NCBI GenBank assembly: GCA_937995515.1
Contig: CALKJZ010000025.1
Coordinates: 1 to 64,000, forward strand
Origin: an uncultured Sphingomonadaceae bacterium
GTDB lineage: Bacteria > Pseudomonadota > Alphaproteobacteria > Sphingomonadales > Sphingomonadaceae
Length of the DNA: 64,000 nt
Reading direction: 5' to 3'
Part shown: piece after piece, positions 26,914-36,628 of the stretch
How positions within the stretch are numbered: position 1 is the stretch's first letter
Layout of the letters: every line of letters starts with the position of its first letter
Translations under genes and position numbers: made by a program
Notes under the pieces: model-generated
Seen by the model: only the letters and a program-made list of their open reading frames with translations
What the model was told of the DNA's origin: nothing
Database searches by the model: none

Positions 26914-27829
26914 CGGCTGCATCGGCGGCAAGCAGCGCCCGCAGGGCGGCCACGAGCGCCAGCGGCTGGTCGGCCATCACATGGTGGCCGGCTTCGGGCA
27001 GCGGCACCAGCGGCGTGCCCGGCGGCAGGCGGCGGGCCATGTCGGCCACCAGCGCCCCGGGCATGAGGCTCGAGCGTTCGCCCCACATCAGGGCGACAGG
27101 GCATTGCGGCGCACGCAGCGGGTCGCTGCCGTCGCGCGCCTCGAAGCTCTGCCAGAGCTTCGGGTCGAAGCGCCACACCCATCCCCCCTCCACCTGCCGG
27201 AGCGAATGGCGGGCAAGGAAATCGGTGATGAAGAGGTTGGCGCAGGGCTGCACGGGCGCAAAGCGGAACCGGGCGAGGGCCTCCGTTCGCGTGGGATAGA
27301 CGCGGTGCGGCCGCGGTGCCCCGCGGCCCGCGCGCGGCCGCGGCTCGGGGCGGAAGGGCGTGTCGAGGATGATCGCCCGGCGGAGCGGCGTGCCGGCCCG
27401 GCCGGCCAGCGCCATCATCGGAAAGCCGCCGAAGCTGTGCCCCACGGCATGGAAGGACGGGCCGAGACCAGCAGCCTCGGCAACTGCCAGCGCCTCGGCG
27501 ACAAAGAGATCGATCGTGTAGCGCGCCCGGTGGTCCGACCCGCCCATGCCGCTCCACGACAAGGCGGCGACCCGGTGGGTCGGGGCCAGAAAGGGCGCGA
27601 TGAACCGCCACCAGTCGGCGTGGGCGCCATTGCCGTGCAGCAGCAGGAGTCCCGGCCGTCCGCGCTCACCCCAGGCGAGCCATTCGATGGCCGCGCCCTC
27701 CACCACCACCTCAGCCCGCTCGTGGGGGGCGGCAACGGCCGCGTCGAACCAGGCCGGCGCCGGCGGCGCGGCCCCGCCGAGGTGCGAAAGCGGCGCGGTG
27801 AGGTGGAGATCGTCGCCGGCGTCAGCCAT
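26897..27829 (-). CDS. Alpha/beta hydrolase
   Basis: The 310-residue protein has the oxyanion motif LLLLHGNGAHADWW, the nucleophile elbow GHSFGG and a C-terminal His in PEAGHHVMADQP, with a likely acid in MWGERSS before it. It fits the esterase/epoxide-hydrolase branch of the fold. I start at ATG 27829; the ORF-track start at 27889 adds 20 residues. Its first codons overlap the 3' end of the enoyl-CoA hydratase gene, so the two are co-transcribed, and the substrate may be an acyl-CoA or ester intermediate. Confidence 0.85.
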   Translation of the reverse strand: MADAGDDLHLTAPLSHLGGAAPPAPAWFDAAVAAPHERAEVVVEGAAIEWLAWGERGRPGLLLLHGNGAHADWWRFIAPFLAPTHRVAALSWSGMGGSDHRARYTIDLFVAEALAVAEAAGLGPSFHAVGHSFGGFPMMALAGRAGTPLRRAIILDTPFRPEPRPRAGRGAPRPHRVYPTRTEALARFRFAPVQPCANLFITDFLARHSLRQVEGGWVWRFDPKLWQSFEARDGSDPLRAPQCPVALMWGERSSLMPGALVADMARRLPPGTPLVPLPEAGHHVMADQPLALVAALRALLAADAAATGRP

Positions 27830-28742
27830 AGGGCCGGTCGGGCCACCAGGGGACAAAATCGGGCATGTCGGCCGAAACCCGGTCGGCAAAGCGGGCCGGG
27901 CGCTTCTCGAGGAAGCTCATCACCCCCTCCTTTGCATCGGCCGAGCGCCCGCGCGCCCAGATGGCGCGGCTGTCGATCCTGTGTGCCTCCATCGGATGGT
28001 CGGCGCCGAGCATCCGCCAGAGCATCTGCCGGGTGAGCGCAACCGAGACGGGGGCCGCGTTGTCGGCGATCTCGCGCGCGAGCGCCGTGGCGGCCGGGAG
28101 CAGCTCGGCCGGCGGCACCACGCGGGCGACAAGCCCACCGGCGTGCGCCTCTGCGGCATCGAAGACGCGGCCCGTCATGCACCATTCGAGCGCGCGCGAG
28201 ATGCCGACGATGCGCGGCAGGAACCACGAGGAGGCTGCCTCGGGCACGATGCCGCGCCGCGCGAACACGAAGCCGAAGCGTGCGTCGCTCGAGGCGATGC
28301 GCACGTCCATCGGCAGCTGCATGGTGGCGCCCACCCCCACCGCCGGGCCGTTGACCGCTGCGATCACCGGCTTCAGGCTTTCGAAGATCCTGAGGGTCAC
28401 CCGCCCGCCTCCGTCGCGCACGGCCTCGTTTGCATAGTCCACCCGGCCATCAGGGCCGACCGGGCTGCCATGCCCTGCGCGCGAGGATTCGGCATCGCTC
28501 CGGGCGGCATAATCGAAGGTCTTCGCGCCTTCCGACAGGTCGGCGCCCGCGCAGAAGGCCCGCCCGGCGCCGGTTACGATCACCGCACGCACCCGGTCGT
28601 CGGCATCTGTTGCGTCAAAGGCTTCGATCAGCTCGTGCATCATGCGCCCGGTAAAGGCGTTCAGCCTGTCCGGCCGGCTGAGGGTGATGGTGGCGATTGC
28701 CCCGTCGATCTCGAGGCGGATGGTTGAAAAGTCGTGGCTCAT
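27822..28742 (-). CDS. Enoyl-CoA hydratase/isomerase family protein
   Basis: The 306-residue crotonase-fold protein shows TITLSRPDRLNAFTGRMMHELIEAFD, the oxyanion segments AFCAGADLSEG and AVNGPAVGVGATMQLPMDVRIAS, and the catalytic-loop region GIVPEAASSWFLPRIVG. An insertion around residues 75-105 (FDYAARSDAESSRAGHGSPVGPDGRVD) is longer than in short crotonases. The family hydrates or isomerises enoyl-CoAs. I start at ATG 28742 behind GGGAGG. Co-directional with the downstream hydrolase. Confidence 0.9.
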   Translation of the reverse strand: MSHDFSTIRLEIDGAIATITLSRPDRLNAFTGRMMHELIEAFDATDADDRVRAVIVTGAGRAFCAGADLSEGAKTFDYAARSDAESSRAGHGSPVGPDGRVDYANEAVRDGGGRVTLRIFESLKPVIAAVNGPAVGVGATMQLPMDVRIASSDARFGFVFARRGIVPEAASSWFLPRIVGISRALEWCMTGRVFDAAEAHAGGLVARVVPPAELLPAATALAREIADNAAPVSVALTRQMLWRMLGADHPMEAHRIDSRAIWARGRSADAKEGVMSFLEKRPARFADRVSADMPDFVPWWPDRPYG

Positions 28743-28859
28743 GCCGCACCTCCCGCCCCGTCCTGCCCCGGCGGGCCGGGCTTTGCGCCTCACACTCTTG
28801 GGAAGACCGGCCCCGGCCCGTGTGCAGCCCCGGCCTCGGCCGCCGGCCCGCGCGCAGGC

Positions 28860-29819
28860 TCAGGGCAGAAGGATGGTCGAGCCCACGGTCTTTCGCGCCT
28901 CGAGGTCGCGGTGGCAGGCAATTGCCTCGCCAAGCGGATAGCGCTGGCCGATCGTCACCCGAAGCTGGCCTCCCGTGAGCATCGCCAGCGCGCGCGCCGC
29001 GCCGGCCTCGAAGTCGGCCGGCTCGGCATAATAGTCGAACAGCGTCGGGCGGGTGGTGAACAGCGACCCCTTCTGCGCGAGGATCCCGAAGTCCACCGGC
29101 CCGATCGGGCCCGAGGCATTGCCGAAACTGATGTGGAGGCCGCGGCGGCGCAGCGAATCGATCGCCTGCGTGAAGGTGGCCTTGCCCACGCCGTCGATCA
29201 CCACGTCGACGCCCCCGCCGGAGATCTCCCGCACCCGTGCCGGCATGTCGGCATAGCCCAGCACATGGTCGGCGCCGGCCTCTGCGGCTTTTGCCTCCTT
29301 GCCCGGCGAGACGACGCCGATGACACTGGCGCCCACCGCCTTCAGCCACTGCACCAGCAGCAACCCCACGCCGCCGGCGGCAGCTGTCACCAGCACCCAC
29401 TGGCCCGGGCGGACGCGCGCACAGCGCTCGACGAGGAACTCCACGGTGCAGGCCTTGAGCCACGCGGCGGCTGCGGTTTCGTCGTCGAGCGAGTGAGGCA
29501 GCTTTACCACCGCCATCGCCGCCACGCGCCGGTGGCTGGCATAGCTTCCTGTGGTGGCCGCGAAATAGACCACCCGGTCGCCCGGCGCGAGGCCCTCAAC
29601 CCCTTCGCCCACGGCCTCGACGACGCCTGCGGCCTCCAGCCCGAGGCCGAACGGCGTAGCCAGCGGGTAGATGCCGGCGCGGTGGTAGGTGTCGATCATG
29701 TTCACCCCGATCGCCGTATGGCGGACGAGCACCTCGCCCGCGCCGGGCGGGCCTGCCTCGAACGGCTGAAGACGCATCACCTCCGGCCCGCCGGGAGCCT
29801 CCACCACGATCTTCTGCAT
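28860..29819 (-). CDS. Quinone oxidoreductase (zeta-crystallin type, NADPH)
   Basis: The 319-residue MDR protein has no structural zinc lobe. It begins QKIVVEAPGGPEVMRLQPFE, contains GVNMIDTYHRAGIYPL, PFGLGLEAAGVVEAVGEGV, the Rossmann segment VLVTAAAGGVGLLLVQWLKAVGASVIGVV and SLRRRGLHISFGNASGPIGPVD, matching quinone oxidoreductase 1. It reduces quinones or enones with NADPH. Start ATG 29819 follows GAGGAAGG. Divergent from the GMC oxidoreductase gene. Confidence 0.93.
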   Translation of the reverse strand: MQKIVVEAPGGPEVMRLQPFEAGPPGAGEVLVRHTAIGVNMIDTYHRAGIYPLATPFGLGLEAAGVVEAVGEGVEGLAPGDRVVYFAATTGSYASHRRVAAMAVVKLPHSLDDETAAAAWLKACTVEFLVERCARVRPGQWVLVTAAAGGVGLLLVQWLKAVGASVIGVVSPGKEAKAAEAGADHVLGYADMPARVREISGGGVDVVIDGVGKATFTQAIDSLRRRGLHISFGNASGPIGPVDFGILAQKGSLFTTRPTLFDYYAEPADFEAGAARALAMLTGGQLRVTIGQRYPLGEAIACHRDLEARKTVGSTILLP

Positions 29820-29890
29820 CCGTGCCTTCCTCGGGATCTTGACTGTTGCCGGCAACAACGCCCCTTGCCCAATCGCGGCCGTCGCGCAAA

Positions 29891-29917
29891 GACGATAAAG
29901 ACGATAAAGACGATAAG
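29891..29917. repeat. Tandem repeat, three copies of a 9-mer, GMC-side intergenic region
   Basis: GACGATAAA-GACGATAAA-GACGATAAG occupies 29891-29917, between the quinone oxidoreductase and GMC genes. It is an unusually A-rich patch in a GC-rich intergenic segment and could modulate promoter spacing. No other feature is visible in 29820-29967. Confidence 0.85.
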
Positions 29918-29967
29918 GCGAGGCGAGGCAGGGCGAAAGGCCCGCGGGAGACCCGGGGAGGCACGGC

Positions 29968-31596
29968 ATGGACGAGGTGGATTTCGTGATCGTGGGCGCG
30001 GGCTCGGCCGGCTGTGTGCTCGCCGCGCGCCTGTCGGAGGATCCGGGCACGCGCGTTGCGCTTCTCGAGGCGGGCGGCGAGACCGAGGCCACCATGGTGA
30101 CCATGCCTGCCGGCATCACCGAGCTTCTGCCGCCGGAGAAGCCCAACCCGTTCAACTGGGGTTTCTGGACAGTGCCGCAGCGCCACATGCACGGCCGCCG
30201 CCTGTTCTGGCCGCGCGGCCGCGGCCTCGGCGGATCGTCGGCCATCAACGGCATGGTCTACATCCGCGGCCACCCGACGGATTATGACCGGTGGGCGCAG
30301 ATCGGCTGCACCGGCTGGAGCTGGGACGACGTGCTGCCCTATTTCCGCAAGGCCGAACATTCCGAGCGCGGCGAGGACGCATTCCACGGTGTGGGTGGCC
30401 CGCTCAATACCCGCCAGCGCATGTTGCCGCATCCGCTCAACGAGGCGTTCCTCGAGGCGTGCCGCGAGGCCGGCCACCCGCTGACCGCGGATTTCAACGG
30501 GCCGCAGCCGGAGGGCGCGGGCATCTATGATTCGACCACGAGGGGCGGCGAGCGCTGGTCTGCCGCGCGCGCCTATCTGTCGCCCCCGGTGCGCCGCCGG
30601 CCCAATCTTGCCATCCACGCCCATGCGCTTGCGCACCGTGTCCTGCTCGATGGCGGGCGGGCGGTCGGCGTCGCCTTCCGCCAGGGCCCCGCGATCCGCA
30701 CCATCCGCGCCCGCACCACCATCCTCGCCGGCGGCGCGATCGCCTCGCCGCAGCTCCTGATGCTCTCGGGGATTGGCCCGGCCGCGCACCTGCGCGCCAT
30801 GGGCCTGCCCGTGGTGGCAGACCGGGGCGATGTCGGCGCGAACCTGCAGGACCATCTGGATGTGCTCGTGCAGTGGCGGTGCAACGCGCCGATCACGCTC
30901 AACGGCAATGCCCGGCTTGCAACCAAGCTCGCCGCCGGTGTCCAGTGGATGGCCCGCCGCGAGGGCAATGCCAGCCACGTGCCCACCGCCTGCGGCGCCT
31001 TCCTCCCGAGCCGCGAGGGCCTCGCCGCTCCCGACATCCAGATCCACTTCATGCCGGTCAAGGGGCACGCCCACGGCGTGGGCGGGGTCTCGCCCGAGCA
31101 TGGCTATTCCATGCACGTCTGCCACCTGCGGCCCGAAAGCCGCGGCACCATCCGCCTCGCCTCGCCCGACCCGGCCGCAGCTCCGGCGATCGACCCGAAC
31201 TATCTCGACTCGCCGGCAGACATGGAGGCGATGGTCAGCGGCATCGAGCTGGCCCGCGCCATCGGTCGCCAGCCTTCGCTCAACCGCTACAACGCGGGCG
31301 AGACCTGGCCTGGCGAGGGCGTGCCGGCCGAGGCGCTCCCCGACATGATCCGCGCCTGGGGGGAGACGATCTACCACCCGGTGGGCACCTGCCGCATGGG
31401 CCCGGATCCGGATTCGGTCGTCACCCCCGAGCTCCGGGTGCGCAAGGTGGAGGGGTTGATGGTGGTCGATGCCTCGGTGATGCCATTCGTCGTCTCGGGC
31501 AACACCAACGCGCCCACGATCATGATCGCGGAGAAGGCCGCCGACATGATCCGCGCGGCTCGCAAGGAGGCGCGGCCGAAGGCGAAGGCCGCGTGA
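29968..31596 (+). CDS. GMC-family FAD-dependent oxidoreductase (choline/alcohol dehydrogenase-like)
   Basis: The 542-residue flavoprotein starts [32 protein letters not shown] (FAD-binding Rossmann). It carries GMC signature 1 [20 protein letters not shown] and signature 2 [16 protein letters not shown]. The C-terminal active site is [10 protein letters not shown] and [19 protein letters not shown]. It oxidises an alcohol to aldehyde or acid; the substrate is not set by sequence. Start ATG 29968 follows GGGGAGG. The stop codon overlaps the GTG start of the epoxide hydrolase, so the two proteins are likely made together. Confidence 0.94.
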   Translation: MDEVDFVIVGAGSAGCVLAARLSEDPGTRVALLEAGGETEATMVTMPAGITELLPPEKPNPFNWGFWTVPQRHMHGRRLFWPRGRGLGGSSAINGMVYIRGHPTDYDRWAQIGCTGWSWDDVLPYFRKAEHSERGEDAFHGVGGPLNTRQRMLPHPLNEAFLEACREAGHPLTADFNGPQPEGAGIYDSTTRGGERWSAARAYLSPPVRRRPNLAIHAHALAHRVLLDGGRAVGVAFRQGPAIRTIRARTTILAGGAIASPQLLMLSGIGPAAHLRAMGLPVVADRGDVGANLQDHLDVLVQWRCNAPITLNGNARLATKLAAGVQWMARREGNASHVPTACGAFLPSREGLAAPDIQIHFMPVKGHAHGVGGVSPEHGYSMHVCHLRPESRGTIRLASPDPAAAPAIDPNYLDSPADMEAMVSGIELARAIGRQPSLNRYNAGETWPGEGVPAEALPDMIRAWGETIYHPVGTCRMGPDPDSVVTPELRVRKVEGLMVVDASVMPFVVSGNTNAPTIMIAEKAADMIRAARKEARPKAKAA

Positions 31597-32744
31597 GCGG
31601 CACGCCTTTTGCCATCCCGGTCAACGAGGAGGAATGCGCCTTCATCGCCGGGCGCGTGGCCGCGTTCCGCTTCTTCGAGGAGCCGGCGGGCCATCGCTGG
31701 GAGCATGGCGCCAACCGGGCCTACATGGAGCGGCTGCGCGACCGGTGGCTGCACGGGTTCGACTGGCCGGCGGCCGTTGCCCGCATGAACCGCCTGCCGC
31801 ACCTGCAGGTCGAGGTGGAGCCGGGCTTCTGCCTCCACTGCGTCCACCTGCGCTCCCAGCGCGCGGATGCTGTGCCGCTTCTCATCATGCACGGCTGGCC
31901 CGGCTCGATCCTCGAGTTCGACGCGCTCTACGAGCGGCTTGCCGCACCGGAAGACGCGCACGCGCCCGCCTTCCATGTTGTCGCCCCCTCGATCCCCGGC
32001 TACGCTTGGTCCGACAAGCCGGCCGCGCCGATCGGTCCACGCGCGGTCGGCAGGCTTTACGCGCGCCTCATGGCCGCACTCGGCTATGAGCGCTTTCTCG
32101 CCCAGGGCGGGGACTGGGGCTCGGTGATCGGCGGCTGGATGGGGCTCGACTGCCCCGCGCTCCTCGGCCTGCACCTGAACGGTTTCGGCCTTCGCCCGGC
32201 CGACATGCGGCCCACCACCGATGCCGAGCGCAAATGGCTCGCATGGGCCCGGGCCATCCGCATGACCGAGACGGGCTACCTCGCCCTCCAGGCCACCAAG
32301 CCGCAGTCGCTTGCCTATGCGATGATGGACAGCCCGATGGGGGTCGCGGCGTGGTTCGCGGAAAAATACTGCGGCTGGTCGGATACGGCCGCAACCGTCG
32401 TCGAGCCGCCGTTCCCGCTCGATGCGCTGCTTGCTACCATCATGATCTACCTGACGACGCGCAGCTTCGCCACGGCCACCTGGCTCTACCGCGGCATGGC
32501 GCTTGAAGGGGGGTTCACCATCCCCGAGGGGCGGCGCATCGAGGTGCCGACCGCGGTTGCCGCCTTCCCGCACGACCTTCTCGCCTTTCCGCCGCGGCCG
32601 ATGGTCGAGCGCGGCTACCGCGTGGCCCGCTGGACCGCCTTTGCGAAAGGCGGGCATTTTGCAGGCCTCGAATGCCCGGAAGAGCTGCTCGAGGACCTGC
32701 GCGGCTTTGCGGCGAGCCTTGCAGTGATGCCGGGCCCATCCTGA
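31593..32744 (+). CDS. Epoxide hydrolase (alpha/beta fold, EHN N-terminal domain)
   Basis: The 383-residue product starts at GTG 31593 with an EHN-like N-terminal domain ([39 protein letters not shown]). Then come [14 protein letters not shown] (oxyanion HGWPGS), the nucleophile Asp in [13 protein letters not shown] (Asp about 174) and the catalytic His in [13 protein letters not shown]. Such enzymes add water to epoxides in the cytoplasm or periplasm; no signal peptide is visible. Coupled by overlap to the GMC oxidoreductase. An epoxide-to-diol-to-carbonyl route is a reasonable inference. Confidence 0.92.
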   Translation: MSGTPFAIPVNEEECAFIAGRVAAFRFFEEPAGHRWEHGANRAYMERLRDRWLHGFDWPAAVARMNRLPHLQVEVEPGFCLHCVHLRSQRADAVPLLIMHGWPGSILEFDALYERLAAPEDAHAPAFHVVAPSIPGYAWSDKPAAPIGPRAVGRLYARLMAALGYERFLAQGGDWGSVIGGWMGLDCPALLGLHLNGFGLRPADMRPTTDAERKWLAWARAIRMTETGYLALQATKPQSLAYAMMDSPMGVAAWFAEKYCGWSDTAATVVEPPFPLDALLATIMIYLTTRSFATATWLYRGMALEGGFTIPEGRRIEVPTAVAAFPHDLLAFPPRPMVERGYRVARWTAFAKGGHFAGLECPEELLEDLRGFAASLAVMPGPS

Positions 32745-32827
32745 CCGGAGGCCCTCGCGGCGTTGCGGCCCGCCTCGGCTGAGCCGGAACAGGAGCCGTG
32801 CGCCGCCGCCTCCGGCGCGGCGCTGCC

Positions 32828-32914
32828 GCGCGCGCCTGCCAGACGTGGCGCACAGGGAGGCCGGCCGGAGCAGCTGGCAGCCGCTGCCGCTCGCGCGCGC
32901 CTGCCAGACGTGGC
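32828..32914. repeat. 22-bp direct repeat before the EamA transporter gene
   Basis: GCGCGCGCCTGCCAGACGTGGC occurs at 32828-32849 and again at 32893-32914, 65 bases apart, in the 211-bp region between the epoxide hydrolase and the transporter. I see no gene in 32745-32955. Confidence 0.85.
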
Positions 32915-32955
32915 AGGGCCCGTCCGCGCAACCCGCCCCCTCCGGTGCCGGCGCG

Positions 32956-33850
32956 ATGCGCGCGATCGCGCCTTCTGCGCGACTGGCCCTTCCGGCCGGT
33001 TCCACGCTGCTCGCCTTCGGGCCGCCCCTTGTGCGGCTTGCCGATGTCCAGCCGGCCGCCTCGGCCTTCTGGCGCATGGCGCTCGCCGCGCTGCTCATGC
33101 TTGCCTTTGCCTTCTGGCCCCGGCCGTGCGCACGCCCCTCGCATGCCGGGCTGCCGCGTGCCGGGCTGTCATGGCGGCCCGGCCGGCTCGCCAGGCTGTT
33201 CTTCGCGCTCGAGCGTCTTTTCTGGCACGCCGGGATCCTGCGCACGACACCCGGAAATGCCGCCCTGTTTGCCAACACCACGGCGTCCATGCTCGCCGGC
33301 TGGGGCATGGCAAGGCTTGGCGAGCGGCCCAACCGTCGAGGCGCGCTGGCGCTTGCGCTCGGCCTTTCGGGCGCGCGCCTGCTGCTTGCCGTCTCGGCCG
33401 ACATCTCGCCGCAGAACCTCGCCGGCGATCTCCTGAGCCTTGCCGCGGCGGCCTTCTGTCTCCTCTGGCTGGTGGTAATGCGCATGCGCCACGCCGCGCA
33501 GGCGCCGGTCGTGCGTGCGCTGGCAACGCTTGCCGGCGCGATCGTCCTCCTTCCGGTCGCGCTCTGTTCCGGGGGGCCGTTCTGGCCGCAGGACTGGCGG
33601 CCGGTCGTCGCACTCGCGCTCACCCGCCAGGTGCTGGGCCACGGTCTCATCATCCTCGCCTCCGGCCGCCTGCCGGCCAGCGTGCTGGGCCTTGGGCTGC
33701 TCGTGCAGCCGGTTGCAAGCGCGGCGGCTGGCTGGGCCGGGTTCGGCGAGGCGCTGCGGCCGCTGCAGGCGCCGGGCGGCCTGATGGTGCTCGCCGGCCT
33801 TGGCCTCGTGCGACGCGGACCGGCTTGGCAAGGCCCGGCTTCGGGCCTAG
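32956..33850 (+). CDS. DMT-superfamily (EamA) transporter, 3' end frame-damaged
   Basis: The protein shows the ten-helix EamA layout: GPPLVRLADVQPAASAFWRMALAALLML, ARLFFALERLFWHAGILRTTPGNAALFANTTA, DLLSLAAAAFCLLWLVVMRMRH and SVLGLGLLVQPVASAAAGWAGFGEALRPLQAPGGLMVLAGLGLVRR. These transporters export or import small metabolites across the inner membrane. Similarity stops near 33830, but the frame has no stop until 34164, deep inside the next gene. A stop in another frame (TAG 33848-33850) fits the expected end, so a small frame break near 33,830 is likely. I give the end as 33850 for that reason. Confidence 0.65.
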
Positions 33851-33859
33851 CTGGGCCGG

Positions 33860-36004
33860 ATGGATCGCCGCACCTTCGTGAAAGCGTCTGCCTTGACCAT
33901 GCTTGCTGCCAGCACTGCGCTTCCGGCCATGCCGTCCGCCCCGCCGGTTGCCCGCCGTGGGGACTGGGTGACACAGATGCACGGCCTCACCGTGCCCGAC
34001 CCCTACCGATGGCTGCGCGACCCGGCCTTCCCGAAGGTGGAGGACCGGGAGATCCTCGCCTATCTCGAGGCCGAAAACGCCTGGTTCGAACGGGAGATGG
34101 CCCCCCAGTCGATGCTGGTCGAAGCGCTGTTCGAGCAGCTCAAAGGCCAGATCCGGGAGGATGACGAAAGCGTGCCGGTGCCCGACGGCGCCCATGAGGT
34201 CTGGTGGAAGTTCGAGCCGGGCGCACAATACCGGCAATGGTGGTGGCGCCCGCGCGGGAGACCGGATCTCGCGCGCGTGATCCTCTCGGAACCCGAGCTG
34301 GCAGAGGGCCGCAGCTATTTCCGGCTCGGCACCTTCCAGATCTCGCCCGACGGCCGGCTGCTCGCCTACAGTTTCGATGCCAGTGGCGACGAGCGCTTCG
34401 AGCTGCGCGTGCGCGACCTTGCAAGCGGCCGCGACATCCGGACCGTTGCCCCGGATTCGCTGGGACCGGTCGGCTGGCTCTGGGATTCCTCGGGTCTTGT
34501 CTGGGCGCAGACCTCCGAGCAGTGGCGGCCCGACCGGGTGCGCCTCCACCGGCTCGGCGCGCCTGCCGGCCAAGACCCGGTGCTCTACCAGGAGCCCGAG
34601 GATTTTTTCATTTCCGTCTCCACGAGCCAGGACCGTCGGTGGATTTTCGTGAACGCCGCCCAGTCCGAGACGCGCGAGGTGCACCTCATCGACGCCGCAA
34701 GGCCGGATGCGCCGCCGCGGCTGATGCGCCGCCGCGAGCGGGGCATCGAATATGCGGTCGATGCCAACCGCGGGATGTTTTTCGTCCACGCCAACGACAC
34801 GCACCCCAACTTCCGCATCGCAACCGCCCCGCTCGACAGGCCCGCCCAGTGGACGACGCTGATCGAGGGAGATGCGCAGACCTACATCACCGGCCTTGCG
34901 CCCTTCGCCTCCTATGTTGCCGTCGAGGAGCGGCTCGAAGGGCTCGACCAGGTGCGCCTTCTGTTTCCCGATGGCCGGCAGCGGCGCATCGCCTTTCCCG
35001 AGGCAAGCTATGCCGCCTCGCTTGGCGCCAATGCCGAGCCCGACGCGCCGCTCCTGCGGCTCAGCTATTCCTCGATGGTCACGCCCAATACCGACTATGA
35101 CTATGACGTCGCGGCGGACCGGCTGGTGGTGCGCAAGGTGCAGGAGATCCCCTCCGGCTACGACCCGTCGCTCTACGTGACGGAGCGGCTGATGGCCCCC
35201 GCGCGCGACGGCACGCGGGTGCCCGTCTCGGTCGTCCATCGCCGCGACTATCCAAGGGACGGCTCCGCGCCGCTCCACGTCTATGGCTATGGCAGCTATG
35301 GCTATGCCGTGCCGCCGGCGTTCGCCGCCTCGAGGCTTGCCATGCTCGACCGCGGCTTTGCCTATGCCATCGCCCATGTCCGCGGCGGCGACGATCTTGG
35401 CCGGCAATGGTATCTCGATGGCAAGCTCGCGAACAAGGCCAACACCTTCAACGATTTCGAGGATGTGACCCGGTTCCTGCACAGCCGGGGCTTCGGCCGG
35501 CCGTCGCTGACATCGGCCTCCGGCGGCTCGGCCGGCGGCTGGCTGATCGGCGCCGTCGCAACCCGGGCGCCCGATCTCTACGGGGCGATGGTGGCGCATG
35601 TGCCGTTCGTCGACGTGCTGAACACCATGCTCGACGCCTCGCTGCCGCTCACTCCGGGCGAGTTCCCGGAATGGGGCAACCCGGCCGAGGACGAGGCGGC
35701 GTTCCGGCGGCTGCTCGCGCTCAGCCCCTACGACCAGGTGCGCCGCCAGCGCTACCCGCACCTGCTGGTGACCGCCGGGCTGAACGACCCGCGCGTCACC
35801 TACTGGGAGCCGGCCAAGTGGGTGGCCCGGCTGCGCGCCGAGGCCGAGCCCGGCAGCATCCTCCTTCTGAAGACGAACATGGGCGCGGGCCACGGCGGCA
35901 AGTCGGGCCGTTTCGAGCGGCTGCGCGAGGTGGCCGAGGAAATGGCCTTCATCTTCATGGCGCTCGACCGCAACGACCGGGCGGCGCGCCGGCCTGCCGG
36001 CTGA
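33860..36004 (+). CDS. S9A prolyl oligopeptidase family serine peptidase (oligopeptidase B-like), Tat-exported
   Basis: The 714-residue protein has a Tat-type signal (MDRRTFVKASALTMLAASTALPA). A seven-bladed propeller follows (repeats around LARVILSEPELAEGRSYFRLGTFQISPDGRLLAYSFD). The catalytic domain contains YGYGSYGYAVPPAF, HVRGGDDLGRQWYLDGKL, the nucleophile in SASGGSAGGWL (Ser about 557), Asp in GLNDPRV (about 643) and His in MGAGHGGKSGR (about 678). Oligopeptidase B cleaves short peptides after basic residues. Most bacterial enzymes are cytosolic; this copy looks periplasmic. Confidence 0.92.
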   Translation: MDRRTFVKASALTMLAASTALPAMPSAPPVARRGDWVTQMHGLTVPDPYRWLRDPAFPKVEDREILAYLEAENAWFEREMAPQSMLVEALFEQLKGQIREDDESVPVPDGAHEVWWKFEPGAQYRQWWWRPRGRPDLARVILSEPELAEGRSYFRLGTFQISPDGRLLAYSFDASGDERFELRVRDLASGRDIRTVAPDSLGPVGWLWDSSGLVWAQTSEQWRPDRVRLHRLGAPAGQDPVLYQEPEDFFISVSTSQDRRWIFVNAAQSETREVHLIDAARPDAPPRLMRRRERGIEYAVDANRGMFFVHANDTHPNFRIATAPLDRPAQWTTLIEGDAQTYITGLAPFASYVAVEERLEGLDQVRLLFPDGRQRRIAFPEASYAASLGANAEPDAPLLRLSYSSMVTPNTDYDYDVAADRLVVRKVQEIPSGYDPSLYVTERLMAPARDGTRVPVSVVHRRDYPRDGSAPLHVYGYGSYGYAVPPAFAASRLAMLDRGFAYAIAHVRGGDDLGRQWYLDGKLANKANTFNDFEDVTRFLHSRGFGRPSLTSASGGSAGGWLIGAVATRAPDLYGAMVAHVPFVDVLNTMLDASLPLTPGEFPEWGNPAEDEAAFRRLLALSPYDQVRRQRYPHLLVTAGLNDPRVTYWEPAKWVARLRAEAEPGSILLLKTNMGAGHGGKSGRFERLREVAEEMAFIFMALDRNDRAARRPAG

Positions 36005-36040
36005 GGCGGTCGATTCCCCGAGCCCCGGGGATGGCGGCCG

Positions 36041-36086
36041 GGCAGCCGCGACCGGGCAAGCGCAGGTTGGCAGCCGCGACCGGGCA
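36041..36086. repeat. 18-bp direct repeat after the S9 peptidase gene
   Basis: GGCAGCCGCGACCGGGCA occurs at 36041-36058 and 36069-36086. The region 36005-36203 otherwise shows no gene. Confidence 0.8.
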
Positions 36087-36203
36087 GGCCCCGCGCCGCA
36101 CCACCTGTGGCAGAGGCCGGGCCACCGTCCGGCCCGGACGTGGTGCATGCCTGCCGCCGGGCCGGGCGTTGCCTTTTCGTGCCTCGCGCGGCAGGGCCGG
36201 GCC

Positions 36204-36602
36204 ATGCCGCCCACCTTCGCGACCGAGATCACACCCGGGCCCGACGACATCGACATCCTCGGCCATGTGTCGAACATCGTCTATGTCCGCTGGCTGCAGG
36301 AGATCGCAACCGCCCACTGGCAGGCGGTTGCCACGCTCGAGGAACAGGCGCGCCTCATCTGGGCGGTCGTCCGCCACGAGATCGACTATCGCAGGGCCTG
36401 CCACCTCGGCGAGCGGCTCGTCGCCGAGACCTGGGCCGAAAACCCGCGCGGGCCCCGCTTCGACCGGCGCATCCGGATCTTCGGCCCGGCGGGTGACACG
36501 CGCATGGACTCCCGCACCACCTGGGTGCTGGTGGATCGCCAGCGGCTCAAGCCGCTCAGGGTGCCGGCCGATCTCATCGCGCGGTTCCTCGGGCAGGGCT
36601 GA
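36204..36602 (+). CDS. Hotdog-fold acyl-CoA thioesterase
   Basis: The 132-residue protein carries the 4-hydroxybenzoyl-CoA/YbgC-type motif DIDILGHVSNIVYVRWLQEIATAHW, with the catalytic Asp replaced by the usual D-x-x-GHVSN form. It continues VVRHEIDYRRACHLGERLVAETW and SRTTWVLVDRQRLKPLRVP. It hydrolyses acyl-CoA thioesters in the cytoplasm. Start ATG 36204 is used, since the extension to 36147 lies in repeat-rich DNA. Confidence 0.87.
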   Translation: MPPTFATEITPGPDDIDILGHVSNIVYVRWLQEIATAHWQAVATLEEQARLIWAVVRHEIDYRRACHLGERLVAETWAENPRGPRFDRRIRIFGPAGDTRMDSRTTWVLVDRQRLKPLRVPADLIARFLGQG

Positions 36603-36628
36603 CCGGCGGCCGGCCCCGCGGCGTGCGC

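Noticed and set aside
32828-32914. 22-bp direct repeats as attachment sites of a mobile element
   Set aside because: They lie 65 bases apart with no integrase or transposase; nothing is inserted between them.
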